Both the position numbers and the translations under genes were made by a program. Under the pieces are notes generated by a model. It searched no databases. It was not told where the DNA came from and saw only the letters and a list, made by a program, of their open reading frames with translations. From Paragyromitra xinjiangensis (lineage: Eukaryota > Ascomycota > Pezizomycetes > Pezizales > Discinaceae): a stretch of 64,000 nucleotides of DNA. The first letter of the stretch is position 1. The number at the start of each line of letters is the position of its first letter. The stretch spans positions 1,054,001 through 1,118,000 of the forward strand of contig JBCAMK010000019.1 in assembly GCA_038503065.1 (NCBI GenBank), read 5' to 3'. Below are positions 1-11,100 of the stretch, in pieces.

Positions 1-138
1 TGGTTCTTGTAGCATAAGGATGAGGATGTGTTGGGAATGGTCAAAGTGTGAAATGGCTGAGAGAGTGGAGGCCTGTCCTTTGGCGCAGTTCAGCTGCTGC
101 ACCATGGCTATGCCTGTTGTGAGAGGTTGTGTCTCCAT
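1..138 (-). CDS. LINE copy A ORF2, N-terminal fragment cut by the window edge
   Basis: This is the first 46 codons of ORF2, starting at the ATG at 138-136, which shares its A with the ORF1 stop codon. The translated text ends in the LMLQEP segment, which is the first catalytic motif (Glu) of the apurinic-type endonuclease domain seen complete in copies B and C. The rest lies outside the window, so its integrity cannot be judged. Confidence 0.85.
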   Translation of the reverse strand, partial: METQPLTTGIAMVQQLNCAKGQASTLSAISHFDHSQHILILMLQEP

Positions 139-1875
139 TAAGCGTTGGTATTGTTAATTCGGGAGGATTTGAGGCTCTCAGTGAGCTTAGTGTATGCGAT
201 GCAGACTTTGCGTTCGTAGGCTTTGTGGCCTTGATTGCAGTTGGCACAGCGGATGGGTGGGTGGGTGCATTTTGTGCCAGTTGGGCAGCCTGCTGTAGCG
301 CAAGGGTGCTTGATGGTTTCGTGGGCTTCTGCGCAAATTGCGCATTTGAAGTCTTTTTTGCAGGTTTGTTGGTGATGTCCGAATTCTTGGCATTTACGGC
401 ATTGGGTGGTGGGAGAAACGGCAATGTACTCCTGTATGCGGCAGAAAGAGTTGAAGAGTGGGATTTGGTGGAGACCAAGGGTTTCCATGGTGAATTTTTG
501 GGGGAGGGCAATGACGATGGCGGAGTGGGTCTTGCTGGCTCTTGCTTCTGGGGTGGTGAGCCATCTGGGGACTTGGGCGAGGGTGAAAGTGGGGACTGAA
601 ATGGCCATTTGTTCTGCTACCTCCGTCATGGTTGCTTTGGTAGGGATGCCATGAATGATGAATTTGGACCATTTAGAATTAGGTCGAGCTTCGGAGAGAG
701 GGATTTGTAGCAGGGTGCAAGCTGTTTCGATCTCTTTGGAGTAGGCTGAGCATATTTGTTCAGCGGATTCGTCGGGGCGTGTGGTGAGCACAAAGTTGTG
801 TCTTGCAGTCTTAGTGCAGATGAGGATTGAAGTATTGCGTGGGGCGAGTTCCTTGTTTATGGCGGCGAGTAAGGAATTGTTGGTGAGGGCTGGGGGGAGG
901 TCGCCTGAGGTTTCCAAGATGATTTGACGGTTTATGGCCGTGAACTGTGGTTGGAATAGTTTGGGGGGGAGGGCCTTCTTCTACTTGTTGCCCTTGTTGA
1001 CTTTGGTGAATGGGTCTGCGGGAGCGTTGGCTGCTTGAGCATAGGTCATGGGTTTGCCATTGTTTAGCAGGGGGACCTGGGGTTTTTGGGCTGTTTGGGG
1101 TGGCTTTTGCTGTTGGTTGCTGGCAGGTGCGGAGGTGCGGGCAGGTAGGGAGGTATTTTTATCGATGGTTTGAAGTGATCTGGCCATGTTGTTGAGGGTG
1201 GTGGAGAGTTTTCCGACCATTTCTTGAAGGATCTTAGTTTGATCCGTGAGCCTGAGGATGTCGTTTTCCTGCATGGCTACTTTTGCGAGAAGGAGGGTGT
1301 TGTTTTCCTCCGTTTGTGAGTTGAGGCGAGCAAAGCTGGATTTCAGGAGCCAGGTTGTAAATTGCTCAGTGTTGCCTTCATCAGGGATTTCAGGCATGTA
1401 GTCCTCGGTGGCCGAGAAGTCGCGAAGCCAGTTTGGGGTGGAGTCGTCGGGGAGTTCGTGCATCAAAGCTTCGTCTTGATACTGTGAGTCGGTGGTGAGG
1501 CCTTGAGGGCCGGTGTCAAAGAGGGACTGTGCAGTGGAGGGTCCAGGTTGAGCCATCTTAGTGGGTGATCCTGAGCGAGCAGGAGCTGGTGAGGGGTTGG
1601 AGAGGGTTCTTTTCTTGCCGATGAGGGGGAGAGTGAAGTTGGTGCCAAAGGTCACCAGCTTCATGGGGGATGGGGAGGGTGTGCGGGATCTCCTGGGAGG
1701 AGTTTGGGGCAGATCCAGGATGATTTGGGGCAGAGCGCCCGATGAAAGGGTGCGAGTGCGGGGAAGTGGTGAGAAATGAAGCCGAAGAGTTAAAGACTTT
1801 TTGCTGTGTGTAACGCCGTTGCAACGTAGAACTGGTGTTTTGCAGGGATCTTTTTGCTCGTGCAGGATGAGGTCC
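1..1875 (-). mobile_element. Non-LTR retrotransposon copy A (partial, runs off the left edge)
   Basis: This is the 5' part of the first unit of a head-to-tail LINE array. It contains all of ORF1 and the first 46 codons of ORF2. Its 5' boundary, TGGACCTCATCC read on the minus strand at about 1875, is the same as in copies B, C and D, and it abuts the 3' tail of copy B directly. ORF1 carries a nonsense codon, so this copy is defective as it stands. Confidence 0.9.
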
Positions 1876-1877
1876 AA
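138..1877 (-). pseudogene. LINE copy A ORF1 (gag-like), broken by a nonsense codon
   Basis: The frame matches the open 579-codon ORF1 of copy C along its whole length. At 981-983 one AAG lysine codon of the KGNKKKK stretch has become TAG, splitting the ORF into an N-terminal part (981-1877) and a C-terminal part (138-978). The C-terminal part keeps the CCHC-type knuckles CRKCQEFGHHQQTC, CAICAEAHETIKHPC and CANCNQGHKAYERKVC expected of a LINE nucleic-acid-binding ORF1. The stop TAA at 138-140 overlaps the ATG of ORF2 (TAATG). Unlike the other copies, this one has an early in-frame ATG where the others have GTG (SPMKLV against SPVKLV). Confidence 0.85.
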
Positions 1878-2132
1878 TTTCCAATTTCCAATTTCATTTA
1901 ATTTTAGACAGTCGCTAACCTAACTAGCTACTGAATGACGCGCGTATATGAAATACATGGTCTCATCCACCGCCATCCTCAACATCCCCGTAAATATAAC
2001 ATAACATAAAGAAAATACAAAACATAATACGTAACCGAACCAACCAAATCATCTTATAAGGAAATTTTTATAACTAAACTAAAACCCTCCGGATACAAAA
2101 GAAAAGCTTCCCCCGCCCGGATTGCCTTATGA
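1876..2132 (-). repeat. LINE unit junction B/A: 3' UTR and GGAAATT tail meeting the next unit
   Basis: Non-coding stretch between the ORF2 stop of copy B and the ORF1 frame of copy A. On the minus strand it ends in the 7-bp motif GGAAATT about three times, then GGACCTCATCC of the next unit. The same arrangement and the same repeat number occur at 7852-8132 (C/B) and 13605-13860 (D/C). Because the units abut, this 3' UTR is also the only DNA directly upstream of the next unit's ORF1. Confidence 0.85.
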
Positions 2133-5100
2133 TCAATTTATATTTAGCAGATTCGTATTCGATACGCCATAGAGATATTTGTTTGTTGAAATCGTGGCCA
2201 GATTGTTCTCGCGGATAAAATGCAGGAGGTCAATATGGTTGTTGTTGAGAAGGATGGCTGAGTACCAATTGTGGCCCCAGTTTGGTCGGGTGGTGCCATT
2301 GAGTGGGCAAGCGAGAGCTAAGTGTGGAGAAGAGTTGATGGCTCCACATTGACATATGGTGGGGGGGTTAAGGGGATTTGGGTCCACTCTAGTTTGTTGC
2401 GTACGAAGGGTGGAAATTGCTTTCGCTTGGTTTCGGCGAAGGAATTGCACGACTGGAGGGGGGTGGAGGGCAACGGGGGTTTCGGTTGTGGTTTGCCATA
2501 GCTTGAGGAGGTTAAGTTTGGGTTGGAGGCGAAGCCAACCCAGTGTGGAACAAGTGTGTTTGCATGGTGAAAGGAGAAGGCCTTGTTTGGCCATTTGGTC
2601 AGCGATTTCATTGCCGGGAATGTTTGTGTGGGATGGAGTCCATAGGCCAAAAACTTCTGAGTTAAGAATATTTAATGTGGATATGTGTGCCAGTGTATCT
2701 TTTAGATATTGGCGGTTGGAGGTGCTGTTGCCCGTAAGGGATGGAAGGGCGTTCTGGTTGTCAACGCACAGGTATATGGTGGAATTGTCCACAGGTAGAT
2801 TGTGGATTAGAAAATGTAGGGCTTCTTGGATGCCATGTATTTCTGCGTCCTCGTTTTCGCAATGATGTCCCAGGTTGCAATTGCCCTGGTGAGAGGAAGT
2901 AGGGATTCCATATTGGATGTGTTGAATGTTCCATCCTGAGGCGGTGATGCCGCTTTCAGCTCGGGAACCGTCGGAATATAAGATCCAGGCATCCGTTACA
3001 CCTTGCAGCCAATCCATATGAGTCAATGATGCTGATTGTTTCGTGCCTTGGATGTGTATGTGGGATGGGTGTAAGAAGGGATGAATGGGTAGGGAGAGAT
3101 CTTCGAGTGGGGCACCGGTTAGAAGTCTGGCAACCAAGGAGCCAACCCGTTGGAGGCCGGTGCCTTTGAAGTCGGTGGGGTGGAGGTGATTTAATAATGT
3201 GTGGTGCAGGGGGTGTTTGGGATTGCGGAGGATGCGTAGTCCATAATATTGGGTGCGCATGTCGAGTAAGAGATGAAGCGGAGCTAGCCCGGCCTCAGGT
3301 AATAGCTTGTGTATGGGAGTGAATTTAGAAAGGCCAGAGATTAATCTTGCAGTGCGGTGATAGGCTGGTGTTAATCGGTCCAAGACGCTTTGTGACCCGG
3401 TCCACCATACCTCGGAGCCATATAGGGCCGCTGGGAGAATGATGGTGAGGGTGAGTTGATGAAGGAGGTTAGGAGTGGGTCCCTTATCTTTGACTAGGTT
3501 ATTCACCAGGTATAGGGAAGTTCGTAGCCGAGACGCGGCTTGTTGGCAGTGTGCATGAAAGTTGAGTCTTTGATCCAGTACGATGCCTAGAACTTTTATA
3601 TGAGGCAGGGGGGGAAATTCCTTGTTATTTAGTCTTATAGCTTGAGTTGGGGGGTGACTGGTGAAAGGAGTGATGAGATGAATTAGTTCCGTTTTAAGTT
3701 CGGAAAATCTAATATTGAGGTAGGAAGCCCGTTTTTCCTTTGCTTTGTATCTTTCCGCTAAGCGTATGGTGGCAAAGGCAGGTTTCTTACTCATTTGTAG
3801 AGCGGTGTCATCGTCTATATAAATGGTGGAAATTTCGGAAGGATGTGGAGTGAGCGGATCAAGTGCTGCAGCGTAGATGGTGAATGCAATGGATGAGAGC
3901 GGTGAGCCTTGTGGAAGTCCGACTGTAAGTGGTTGGGGTGCTTCCAGTTCATTATTGATTCGGAAGGCAAGTGTGCGGTGAGAGGTAAAACTTTGCATCC
4001 ATTTGATGCACCATAGGGGGAAGGTGTAATGTTCCAAGATTTTTATTAAATGAGGATGGGAAACGCAGTTGAAAGCTCCGTCGATGTCCGTTGCCAAAAT
4101 GGAAGGACGGGAAGGGCGCTTTATTGCTCTTTTGTCGTTGTGTGGGACAGGTATCAGCAACTGTCTTTGTGCGGGGGTAAGAATGAGATGAAGGGAATCG
4201 GTGGCAGAAATGCCTGTCCTGGCTCCTGTGTGATGTGATTGGATAGCGCCATTTTTTGTTGCGCATGTTTCTAGTTTTCGAGCAACTAGTTTTTCCAGTA
4301 GTTTGCCGAAGCAGGAGAGGAGTGAAACAGGGCGGTAACTTTTGGGGGATGAGTAGTCCGCCTTGTTTGATTTGGGGATGGGAACGCAGTGGGTTATCTT
4401 CCAAGCAGCTGGCATGATGCCCAAGCGAAGGAGATTGTTGAAAAGGGAGGTGAGGATGGAAGGGCGGGCGCGGTGGACTTCTCTGAGTGTGATGTAGTTA
4501 ATCCCATCTGGGCCAACTGCCGTGCGCATGTTCGATTTTTGGAGGAGGGAATCAATTTCTTCTTCCGTGACTAGAAAGGGAATGGATTCAGTGTTGGTGG
4601 AGGGAGGAGGTAAGAAATTTGGAGGGAAGTTAGGTGGAGTGAGCTGGGGAGGGAAGAAGGTGAGGCGGAAGGCTTTGCCGATTTCCTCATTGGTTTCTTG
4701 TTTTTCAATGGGAGGGATGTTAGGCTTGTTGCGAGCCGTGCTTCTGTTCATGAGATTCCAGGCGGAGCTGGGGGTGATGTCCTTGAGGGTACGGTGCCAG
4801 TGATCCCATTTTGCTAGCATTATTTCAGTTTTAAATTCCTTCCTTGTGGCATTGGCTAGGGTGCACCAGTGTGGAAGGGCATTGGGTTCCCGCGCTCGTG
4901 ATTCGGCCCATGATAACTTTCTTTTTAGGGCTTTGAGGTGCGGTGTCCACCAGGATTTGGAGTGTGATCGAGGTTTGGAAAGGGGTACCGTTGAGTCTAC
5001 GGCTAGGTTGATTGTGTTCGTGATATAAGTGAGAGTGAGGTTGGCTTTCTCTTCGTTGGAATAGTTGAAGGGAATGGCTGCTTCTTGGATGATATTATGG

Positions 5101-5867
5101 AATAATGGCCAGTTCGTTTCAGAAAATAAGCGTCGGCTGGAGTATTCCGGAGGATAAATATAGAGTGTGGTGTTTAAGGAAACGTGATCAGAGTTATGTG
5201 GGCAATTAGGGGGGGCTGACCAGGGTCCACAGATATCGGTGAGCCCTCTGACCATGGTGAGGTCGACGATGCTGGGTCTTTGTCCGTTTCTGGGAAAGTG
5301 GGTTAAAATGCCTGGTTTGTTGAGTAGGCGGAAGTTGTTGTTTTCCAGCCAGTTTGTGATTTGTTCCGTTAACGCAATGCGGTGCGAAAAGAGGTGTTGA
5401 TAATTTTCGGTAATGGGACCGTACCACCAAGGGTGGTGGAGGTTGAAGTCTCCTGCGAGAATTGTGTTTTGGTGGAAGTGATGTGAAAGAAGTGGGAGGT
5501 GGTGGTCGTTGGAACTGCTTCGTGGTTGAATGTAGATGTTGCAGATCTCAAGAGTAAGATGGGGGATTTTTAGGAGGATTGAAATTATATTAGGGTTGGG
5601 CGAAAGTGTAGTGATTATTTTTGTGTTTTTTAGATTTTTCTTGATATAAATAATAACTTTGGGTGACGAGGAGGGATAGTATGCATCCGCAGTTTTGGAA
5701 TTAGGTGGAAGTGAATTATGGTTGAGCCATGGTTCCTGTAGCATAAGAATGAAAATATGTTGAGAACGATCGAAAGAAGAAATGACTGAAAGGGTAGAGG
5801 CCTGTCCTTTGGCGCAGTTCAGCTGCTGTGCCACGGCTATGCCTGTTGTGGGAGGTTGTACCTCCAT
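2133..5867 (-). CDS. LINE copy B ORF2: endonuclease - reverse transcriptase - RNase H polyprotein
   Basis: An open frame of 1244 codons. It has an N-terminal endonuclease/exonuclease/phosphatase-type endonuclease (QEPW near residue 44, GDFN near 139, SDH near 226). The reverse transcriptase follows with ATDIDGAFN near 592, GLPQGSP near 650 and catalytic YIDDD near 683. A type I RNase H follows (YSDGS near 964, acidic residues in DAEIHGIQE and VDNQN, NEIAD near 1086), then a C-terminal CxC...H...C motif (CQCG). The order and the RNase H point to the fungal Tad1/I-like LINEs. Translation probably depends on re-initiation at the TAATG overlap with ORF1. Protein identity to copy C looks above 90% by eye. 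Confidence 0.92.
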   Translation of the reverse strand: MEVQPPTTGIAVAQQLNCAKGQASTLSVISSFDRSQHIFILMLQEPWLNHNSLPPNSKTADAYYPSSSPKVIIYIKKNLKNTKIITTLSPNPNIISILLKIPHLTLEICNIYIQPRSSSNDHHLPLLSHHFHQNTILAGDFNLHHPWWYGPITENYQHLFSHRIALTEQITNWLENNNFRLLNKPGILTHFPRNGQRPSIVDLTMVRGLTDICGPWSAPPNCPHNSDHVSLNTTLYIYPPEYSSRRLFSETNWPLFHNIIQEAAIPFNYSNEEKANLTLTYITNTINLAVDSTVPLSKPRSHSKSWWTPHLKALKRKLSWAESRAREPNALPHWCTLANATRKEFKTEIMLAKWDHWHRTLKDITPSSAWNLMNRSTARNKPNIPPIEKQETNEEIGKAFRLTFFPPQLTPPNFPPNFLPPPSTNTESIPFLVTEEEIDSLLQKSNMRTAVGPDGINYITLREVHRARPSILTSLFNNLLRLGIMPAAWKITHCVPIPKSNKADYSSPKSYRPVSLLSCFGKLLEKLVARKLETCATKNGAIQSHHTGARTGISATDSLHLILTPAQRQLLIPVPHNDKRAIKRPSRPSILATDIDGAFNCVSHPHLIKILEHYTFPLWCIKWMQSFTSHRTLAFRINNELEAPQPLTVGLPQGSPLSSIAFTIYAAALDPLTPHPSEISTIYIDDDTALQMSKKPAFATIRLAERYKAKEKRASYLNIRFSELKTELIHLITPFTSHPPTQAIRLNNKEFPPLPHIKVLGIVLDQRLNFHAHCQQAASRLRTSLYLVNNLVKDKGPTPNLLHQLTLTIILPAALYGSEVWWTGSQSVLDRLTPAYHRTARLISGLSKFTPIHKLLPEAGLAPLHLLLDMRTQYYGLRILRNPKHPLHHTLLNHLHPTDFKGTGLQRVGSLVARLLTGAPLEDLSLPIHPFLHPSHIHIQGTKQSASLTHMDWLQGVTDAWILYSDGSRAESGITASGWNIQHIQYGIPTSSHQGNCNLGHHCENEDAEIHGIQEALHFLIHNLPVDNSTIYLCVDNQNALPSLTGNSTSNRQYLKDTLAHISTLNILNSEVFGLWTPSHTNIPGNEIADQMAKQGLLLSPCKHTCSTLGWLRLQPKLNLLKLWQTTTETPVALHPPPVVQFLRRNQAKAISTLRTQQTRVDPNPLNPPTICQCGAINSSPHLALACPLNGTTRPNWGHNWYSAILLNNNHIDLLHFIRENNLATISTNKYLYGVSNTNLLNIN

Positions 5868-7851
5868 TAAGCGTTGGTAGTGTTAATTCGGGAAGTTTTA
5901 AGGCTCTCAGTGAGCTTGGTGTAAGCGATGCAGACTTTGCGCTCATAGGCTTTGTGGCCTTGGTTGCAGTTTGCGCAGCGGATGGGAGGATGGGTGCACT
6001 TGGTTCCAGCCGGGCAACCTGCTGAAGTGCAGGGGTGTTTTATGGTTTCGTGGGCTTCTGCGCAGATGGCACATTTGAAGTCCTTCTTGCAGGTCTGTTG
6101 GTGGTGGCCAAATTCTTGGCACTTTCGGCATTGGGTGGTAGGGGATACAGCGATGTATTCCTGGATACGGCAGAACGAATTAAAAAGGGGGATTTGGTGA
6201 AGTCCTAGGGTCTCCATGGTAAATTTCTGGGGTAGGGCGATGACAATGGCTGAGTGGGTTTTGTTGGCTCGTGCTTCCAGTGTGGTAAGCCATCTGGGAA
6301 CTTGAGCGAGGGTGAAAGTGGGGACTGAGATGGCCATTTGCTCCGCTACTTCAGCCATGGTGTTCTTGGTGGGGATGCCATGGATGATGAACTTGGACCA
6401 TTTGGAGTTAGGTCGAGCTTCGGAAAGAGGGATGTTTAGCAAGGTGCAGGCTGTTTCGATTTCTTTGTTGTAGGCCGAACAGATTTGTTCGGCAGATTCA
6501 TCAGGGCGAGTGGTGAGTACAAAGTTATGTCTTGCAGTTTTGGTGCAGATGAGGATGGATGTGTTTCGTGGGGCGAGTTCCTTGTTGATAGCGGCGAGGA
6601 GGGAGTTGTTGGTGAGGGCTGGAGGAAGGTCACCAGAGGTTTCAAGAATGATCTGGCGATTAATTGCCGTGAACTGGGGTTGAAAGAGCTTGGGAGGAAG
6701 GGCCTTCTTTTTCTTATTGCCTTTGTTGACTTTGGTGAATGGGTCTGCGGGGGCGTTGGCTGCTTGAGCGTAAGTCATGGGCTTGCCATTGTTTAACAAT
6801 GGGACCTGAGGTTTTTGGGCTGTTTGGGGCGGCTTTTGTTGTTGGTTGTTGACAGGGGCAGGAGTACGGGAGGGTTGGCTGGTGTTCTTGTCGATGGTTT
6901 GCAAAGACCTAGCCATGTTGTTGAGGGTGGTGGATAGCTTTCCACATCAGCAAAAACAAACGACATTCCTCTGTGGCCTATTTGACCTCTTTGGCCTATT
7001 TGGCTCCTATTTGGCCTCTGTGGCCTCTGCAGAGGTCAACATTCCTCTGTGGAGGTTTCCGAGGAAATTTCGATATTTTCCTCTGCAGAGGCCACAGAGG
7101 CCACAGAGGTCCAAATAGGAGCCAAATAGGTCACAGAGGTAAGAACATGATCCTAATTTCAGATAGGTCATTTTTTGTTCTTGCTGATGCAACCATTTCT
7201 TGAAGGATCTTTGTTTGATCCGTGAGCCTGAGGATATCATTCTCCTGCATGGCTACTTTGGCGAGGAGATGGGTGTTGTTTTCCTCAGTTTGCGTGTTGA
7301 GGCGTGCGAAGCTGGATTTTAGTAGCCAGGCTGTGTATTGCTCAGTGTTGCCTTCATCAGGGATTTCCGGCATGTAGTCTTCAGTAGTAGAAAATTCACG
7401 TAGCCAATTGGGGGTGGAATCATCAGGAAGCTCCTGCATTAGAGCTTCGTCAATGTATTGTGAATCTGTGGAAAGGCCCTGAGGACCAGTGTCAAAGAGG
7501 GACTGCGCGGTAGAGGGTTCAGGTTGTGCTATCTTAGTAGGTGATCCTGATTGAGCGGGAGCTGGGGAAGGGTTTGAGAGGGTTCTTTTCTTGCCGATGA
7601 GGGGGAGGGTGAAGTTGGTGCCAAAGGTCACCAGCTTCACAGGAGATGGGGATGGTGTGCGGGATCTCCGGGGAGGTGTTTGGGGCGGATCCAGGATGAT
7701 TTGGGGCAGAGCGCCCGATGGAAAGGTGCGAGTGCGGGGAAGTGGTGAGAAATGAAGCCGAAGAGTTAAAGACTTTTTGCAGTGTGTAACGCCGTTGCAA
7801 CGTAGAATTGGAGTTTTGCAGGGATCTTTTTGCTCGTGCAGGATGAGGTCC
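5867..7851 (-). pseudogene. LINE copy B ORF1, disrupted by a MITE-like insertion
   Basis: The two halves of ORF1 (7191-7851 and 5867-6944) match copy C, but a 245 bp foldback insertion interrupts them and introduces stops. The three zinc knuckles in the C-terminal half are intact, and the stop TAA at 5867-5869 overlaps the ORF2 ATG. The ATG that in copy C is the first in-frame methionine (TKMAQ) is ATA here (TKIAQ), a second reason why normal ORF1 expression from this copy is doubtful. Confidence 0.85.
6945..7189. mobile_element. MITE-like foldback element inserted in LINE copy B
   Basis: This 245 bp insertion is absent from the equivalent place in copies A, C and D. Its ends are imperfect terminal inverted repeats: CATCAGCAAAAACAA at the left, and at the right the reverse complement of CATCAGCAAGAACAA. 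A dinucleotide CA flanks it on both sides (6943-6944, 7190-7191), possibly a 2 bp target duplication. Internally it is a long palindrome rich in CCTCTGTGGCC and CTATTTGG motifs centred on CCTCTGCAGAGG. It has no coding capacity. The superfamily is not identified. Confidence 0.8.
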
Positions 7852-8132
7852 AATTTCCAATTTCCAATTTCATTTAATTTTAGACAGTCGCTAACCTAAC
7901 TAGCTACTGAATGACACGCGTATATGAAATACATGGTCTCAACCACCGCCAACCTCAACATCCCCGTAAATATAACATAAAAAAATAAAATAAAATAAAA
8001 TAAAAATAAAGGAAATACAAAACGTAACAACATAACCGAACCAACTAAATCATTCTTAAGGAAAATTTTATAACTGAACTTAAACCATCCGGATACAAAA
8101 GAAAAATTTCCCCCGCCCGGATTGCCTTATGA

Positions 8133-11100
8133 TCAATTTATATTTAGCAAATTCGTATTCGATACGCGATAAAGATATTTGTTCGTCGAAATCGTAGCCA
8201 AATTGTTCTCGCAGATAAAGTGCAAGAGGTCAATGTGGTTGTTATTGAGGAGGATGGCTGAGTACCAATCATGGCCCCAGTCTGGTCGGGTGGTGCAATT
8301 GAATGGGCAGGCGAGGGCTAAATGTGGAGAAGAATTTATGGCTCCACATTGACATGTGGTGGGAGGGTTGAGGGGATTTGGATCCACCTTAGTTTGTTGA
8401 GTGCGGAGGGTGGATATTGCTTTCGCTTGGTTTCGGCGAAGAAAGCGTACGACTGGAGGGGGGTGGAGAGCAACAGGGGTTTCAGTTGTTTGTTGCCATA
8501 ACTTGAGGAGGTTAAGCTTGGGTTGGAGACGGAGCCAACCCAGTGTGGAGCAAGTATGCTTGCATGGCGGGAGGAAGAGGCCTTGTTTGGCCATCTGATC
8601 GGCGATTTCGTTGCCAGGAATGTTTGTGTGGGATGGAGTCCATCGGCCAAAAACTTCTGAATTGAGGTTGTTTAATGTGGATATGTGTGCCAGTGTGTCT
8701 TTTAGGTATTGGCGGTTAGAAGTACTATTGCCCGAAAGGGATAGGAGTGCGTTCTGGTTGTCAACGCAGAGGTATATGGTAGAATTGTCCGCAGGCAAGT
8801 TGTGAATTAGGAAATGTAAAGCTTCTTGGATGCCATGTATTTCCGCGTCCTTGTTTTCACAATGGTGTCCCAGGTTGCAATTGCCCTGGTGAGAGGAAGT
8901 GGAAATCCCGTATTGAATGTGTTGGATATTCCAGCCTGAGGCGGTAATGCCATTTTCAGCGCGGGAACCGTCGGAATATAAGATCCAGGCATCTGTTAAG
9001 CCATGTAGCCAGTCCATATGGGTTAGGGAGGCTGACTGTTTTGTGCCTTGGATATGTATATGAGATGAATGTAAAAAGGGGTGATTGGGTAGGGAAAGAT
9101 CTTCGAGTGGGGCACCAGTTAAGAGTCTGGCGATCAAAGAGCCGACTCGTTGGAGGCCAGTGCCTTTGAATTCGGTGGGATGCAAATATTGTAGCAATGT
9201 GTGATGTAGGGGGTGTTTGGGATTGCGGAGAATGCGTAATCCATAGTATTGGGTGCGCATATCGAGTAGAAGGTGGAGCGGAGCTAGCCTGGCTTCAGGT
9301 AATAACTTGTGTATGGGGGTGAATTTAGAAAGGCCAGATATTAGCCTTGCGGTGCGATGATAAGCTGGTGAAAGTCGATCCAAAATGCTTTGTGATCCGG
9401 TCCACCATACCTCGGAGCCATATAAGGCTGCTGGGAGGATGATGGTGAGGGTGAGTAGATGGAGGAGGTTAGGAGTGGGACCCTTGTCTTTGACTAAGTT
9501 GTTCACCAGATATAGGGAGGTTCGTAGTCGAGATGCGGCTTGTTGGCAGTGTGTGTGAAAATTAAGCCTTTGGTCTAGTATAATGCCTAGGACTTTGATG
9601 TGAGGCAGGGGAAGAAATGCCTTATTGTTTAATGTTATGGCTTGGGTTGGTGGGTGGCTGGTAAAAGGGGTAATAAGATGAATTAATTCCGTTTTGGGTT
9701 CGGAAAATCTGATGTTGAGGTAGGAGGCCCGTTTTTCTTTTGCTTTGTGTCTTTCTGTTAAACGAATGGTGGCGAAAGCGGGTTTCTTGCTCATTTGTAA
9801 GGCGGTGTCATCATCTATATAGATAGTGGAAATTTCGGAAGGATGTGGAGTGGGCGGATCAAGTGCTGCGGCGTAGATAACGAACGCAATGGATGAGAGC
9901 GGTGAGCCTTGTGGAAGACCAACTGTGAGTGGTTGGGGTGCTTCTAGTTCGTTGTTGATTCGGAAGGCGAGTGTACGGTTGGAGGTAAAGCTTTGCATCC
10001 ATTTGATGCACCATGGGGGAAAGGTGTAGTGTTCCAAGATCTTTATCAAATGGGGATGGGAAACGCAGTTAAAGGCTCCGTCGATGTCCGTTGCCAAGAT
10101 GGAGGGACGGGAGGGGTGCTTTATTGCCCTTTTATCGTTGTGTGGGACAGGTATCAGTAACTGTCTTTGTGCGGGGGTGAGGATGAGGTGAAGGGAGTCG
10201 GTGGCAGAAAAGCCAGTCCTGGCTCCTGTGTGATGTGGTTGTATGGCGCCGTTTTTTGTTGCGCATATTTCAAGTTTCCGGGCAACTATTTTCTCCAATA
10301 GTTTGCCAAAGCAGGAGAGGAGTGAAACAGGGCGGTAACTTTTGGGAGATGAGTAGTCCGCCTTGTTTGACTTGGGGATGGGGACGCAGTGAGTTATCTT
10401 CCATGAGGCTGGCATGATACCCAAGTGTAGGAGGTTGTTGAAAAGGGAGGTAAGAATGGACGGGCGAGCGCGGTGGACCTCTCTGAGTGTAATGTAGTTG
10501 ATCCCATCTGGGCCAACTGCAGTGCGCATGTTTGATTTCTGGAGGAGGAATTCGATTTCCTCTTCCGTGACTAGGAAGGGAATGGATTCGGTGTTGGCGG
10601 AAGGAGGAGGTAAGAAGTTTGGGGGAAAGTCGGGAGGAGTGGGCTGGGGGGGGAAGAAGGTGAGGCGGAAGGCTTTACCGATTTCCTCGTTGGATTCTTG
10701 TTTGTTTATGGGAGGGATATTGGGCTTGTTGCGTGCCGTGCTTCTGTTCATGAGGTTCCAGGCGGAGCTGGGAGTAATATCTTTGAGAGTACGGTGCCAG
10801 TGGTCCCATTTGGCTAGCATTATTTCGGTTTTGTATTCCTTTCTTGTGGAGTTGGCTAGGGTGCGCCAGTGAGGGAGGGCATTGGGTTTCCGCGCTTGTG
10901 ATTCTGCCCATGATAATTTTCTTTTTAGGGCTTTGAGGTTGGGTGTCCACCAGGACTTAGAATGTGAGCGAGGTTTGGACAAGGGTACCGTTGAATCTAT
11001 TGCTAGATTGATGGTGTTTGTGATATGGGTGAGGGTGAGGTTGGCTTTCTCTTCATTGGAGTAGTTGAAGGGAATGGCTGCTTCTTGGATGATGTTGCGG

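Larger units (their letters stand above)
1876..7851 (-). mobile_element. Non-LTR retrotransposon copy B, complete unit with nested MITE
   Basis: This is a full unit of about 5.98 kb (5.73 kb without the 245 bp insertion). In minus-strand order it has ORF1 (interrupted), ORF2 (open, 1244 codons), a 3' UTR of about 230 bp and a tail with the 7-bp motif GGAAATT about three times, then the first base of copy A. Its 3' UTR ends with the same segment as copies C and D. The unit boundary is read from the repeated junction sequence. Confidence 0.9.

Noticed and set aside
129..599. Plus-strand open frames of 60-190 codons across the LINE array
   Set aside because: They are antisense shadows of ORF1/ORF2, repeat in each unit at the same place and have no independent motif.
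1561..1884. 108-codon minus-strand frame overlapping the ORF1 start in each unit (MEIGPHPARAKRSLQN)
   Set aside because: Present in units A-C only because the same DNA is repeated; it uses TTG as start, has no zinc or coil motif, and changes between copies follow the ORF1 frame better.
1900..1925. Telomere-like TTAGGTTAG in the LINE 3' UTR (minus strand), suggesting a telomeric array
   Set aside because: Only two partial units, present as ordinary UTR sequence in each copy. No true TTAGGG tract, and the array is followed by ordinary genes, so there is no support for a telomeric location.
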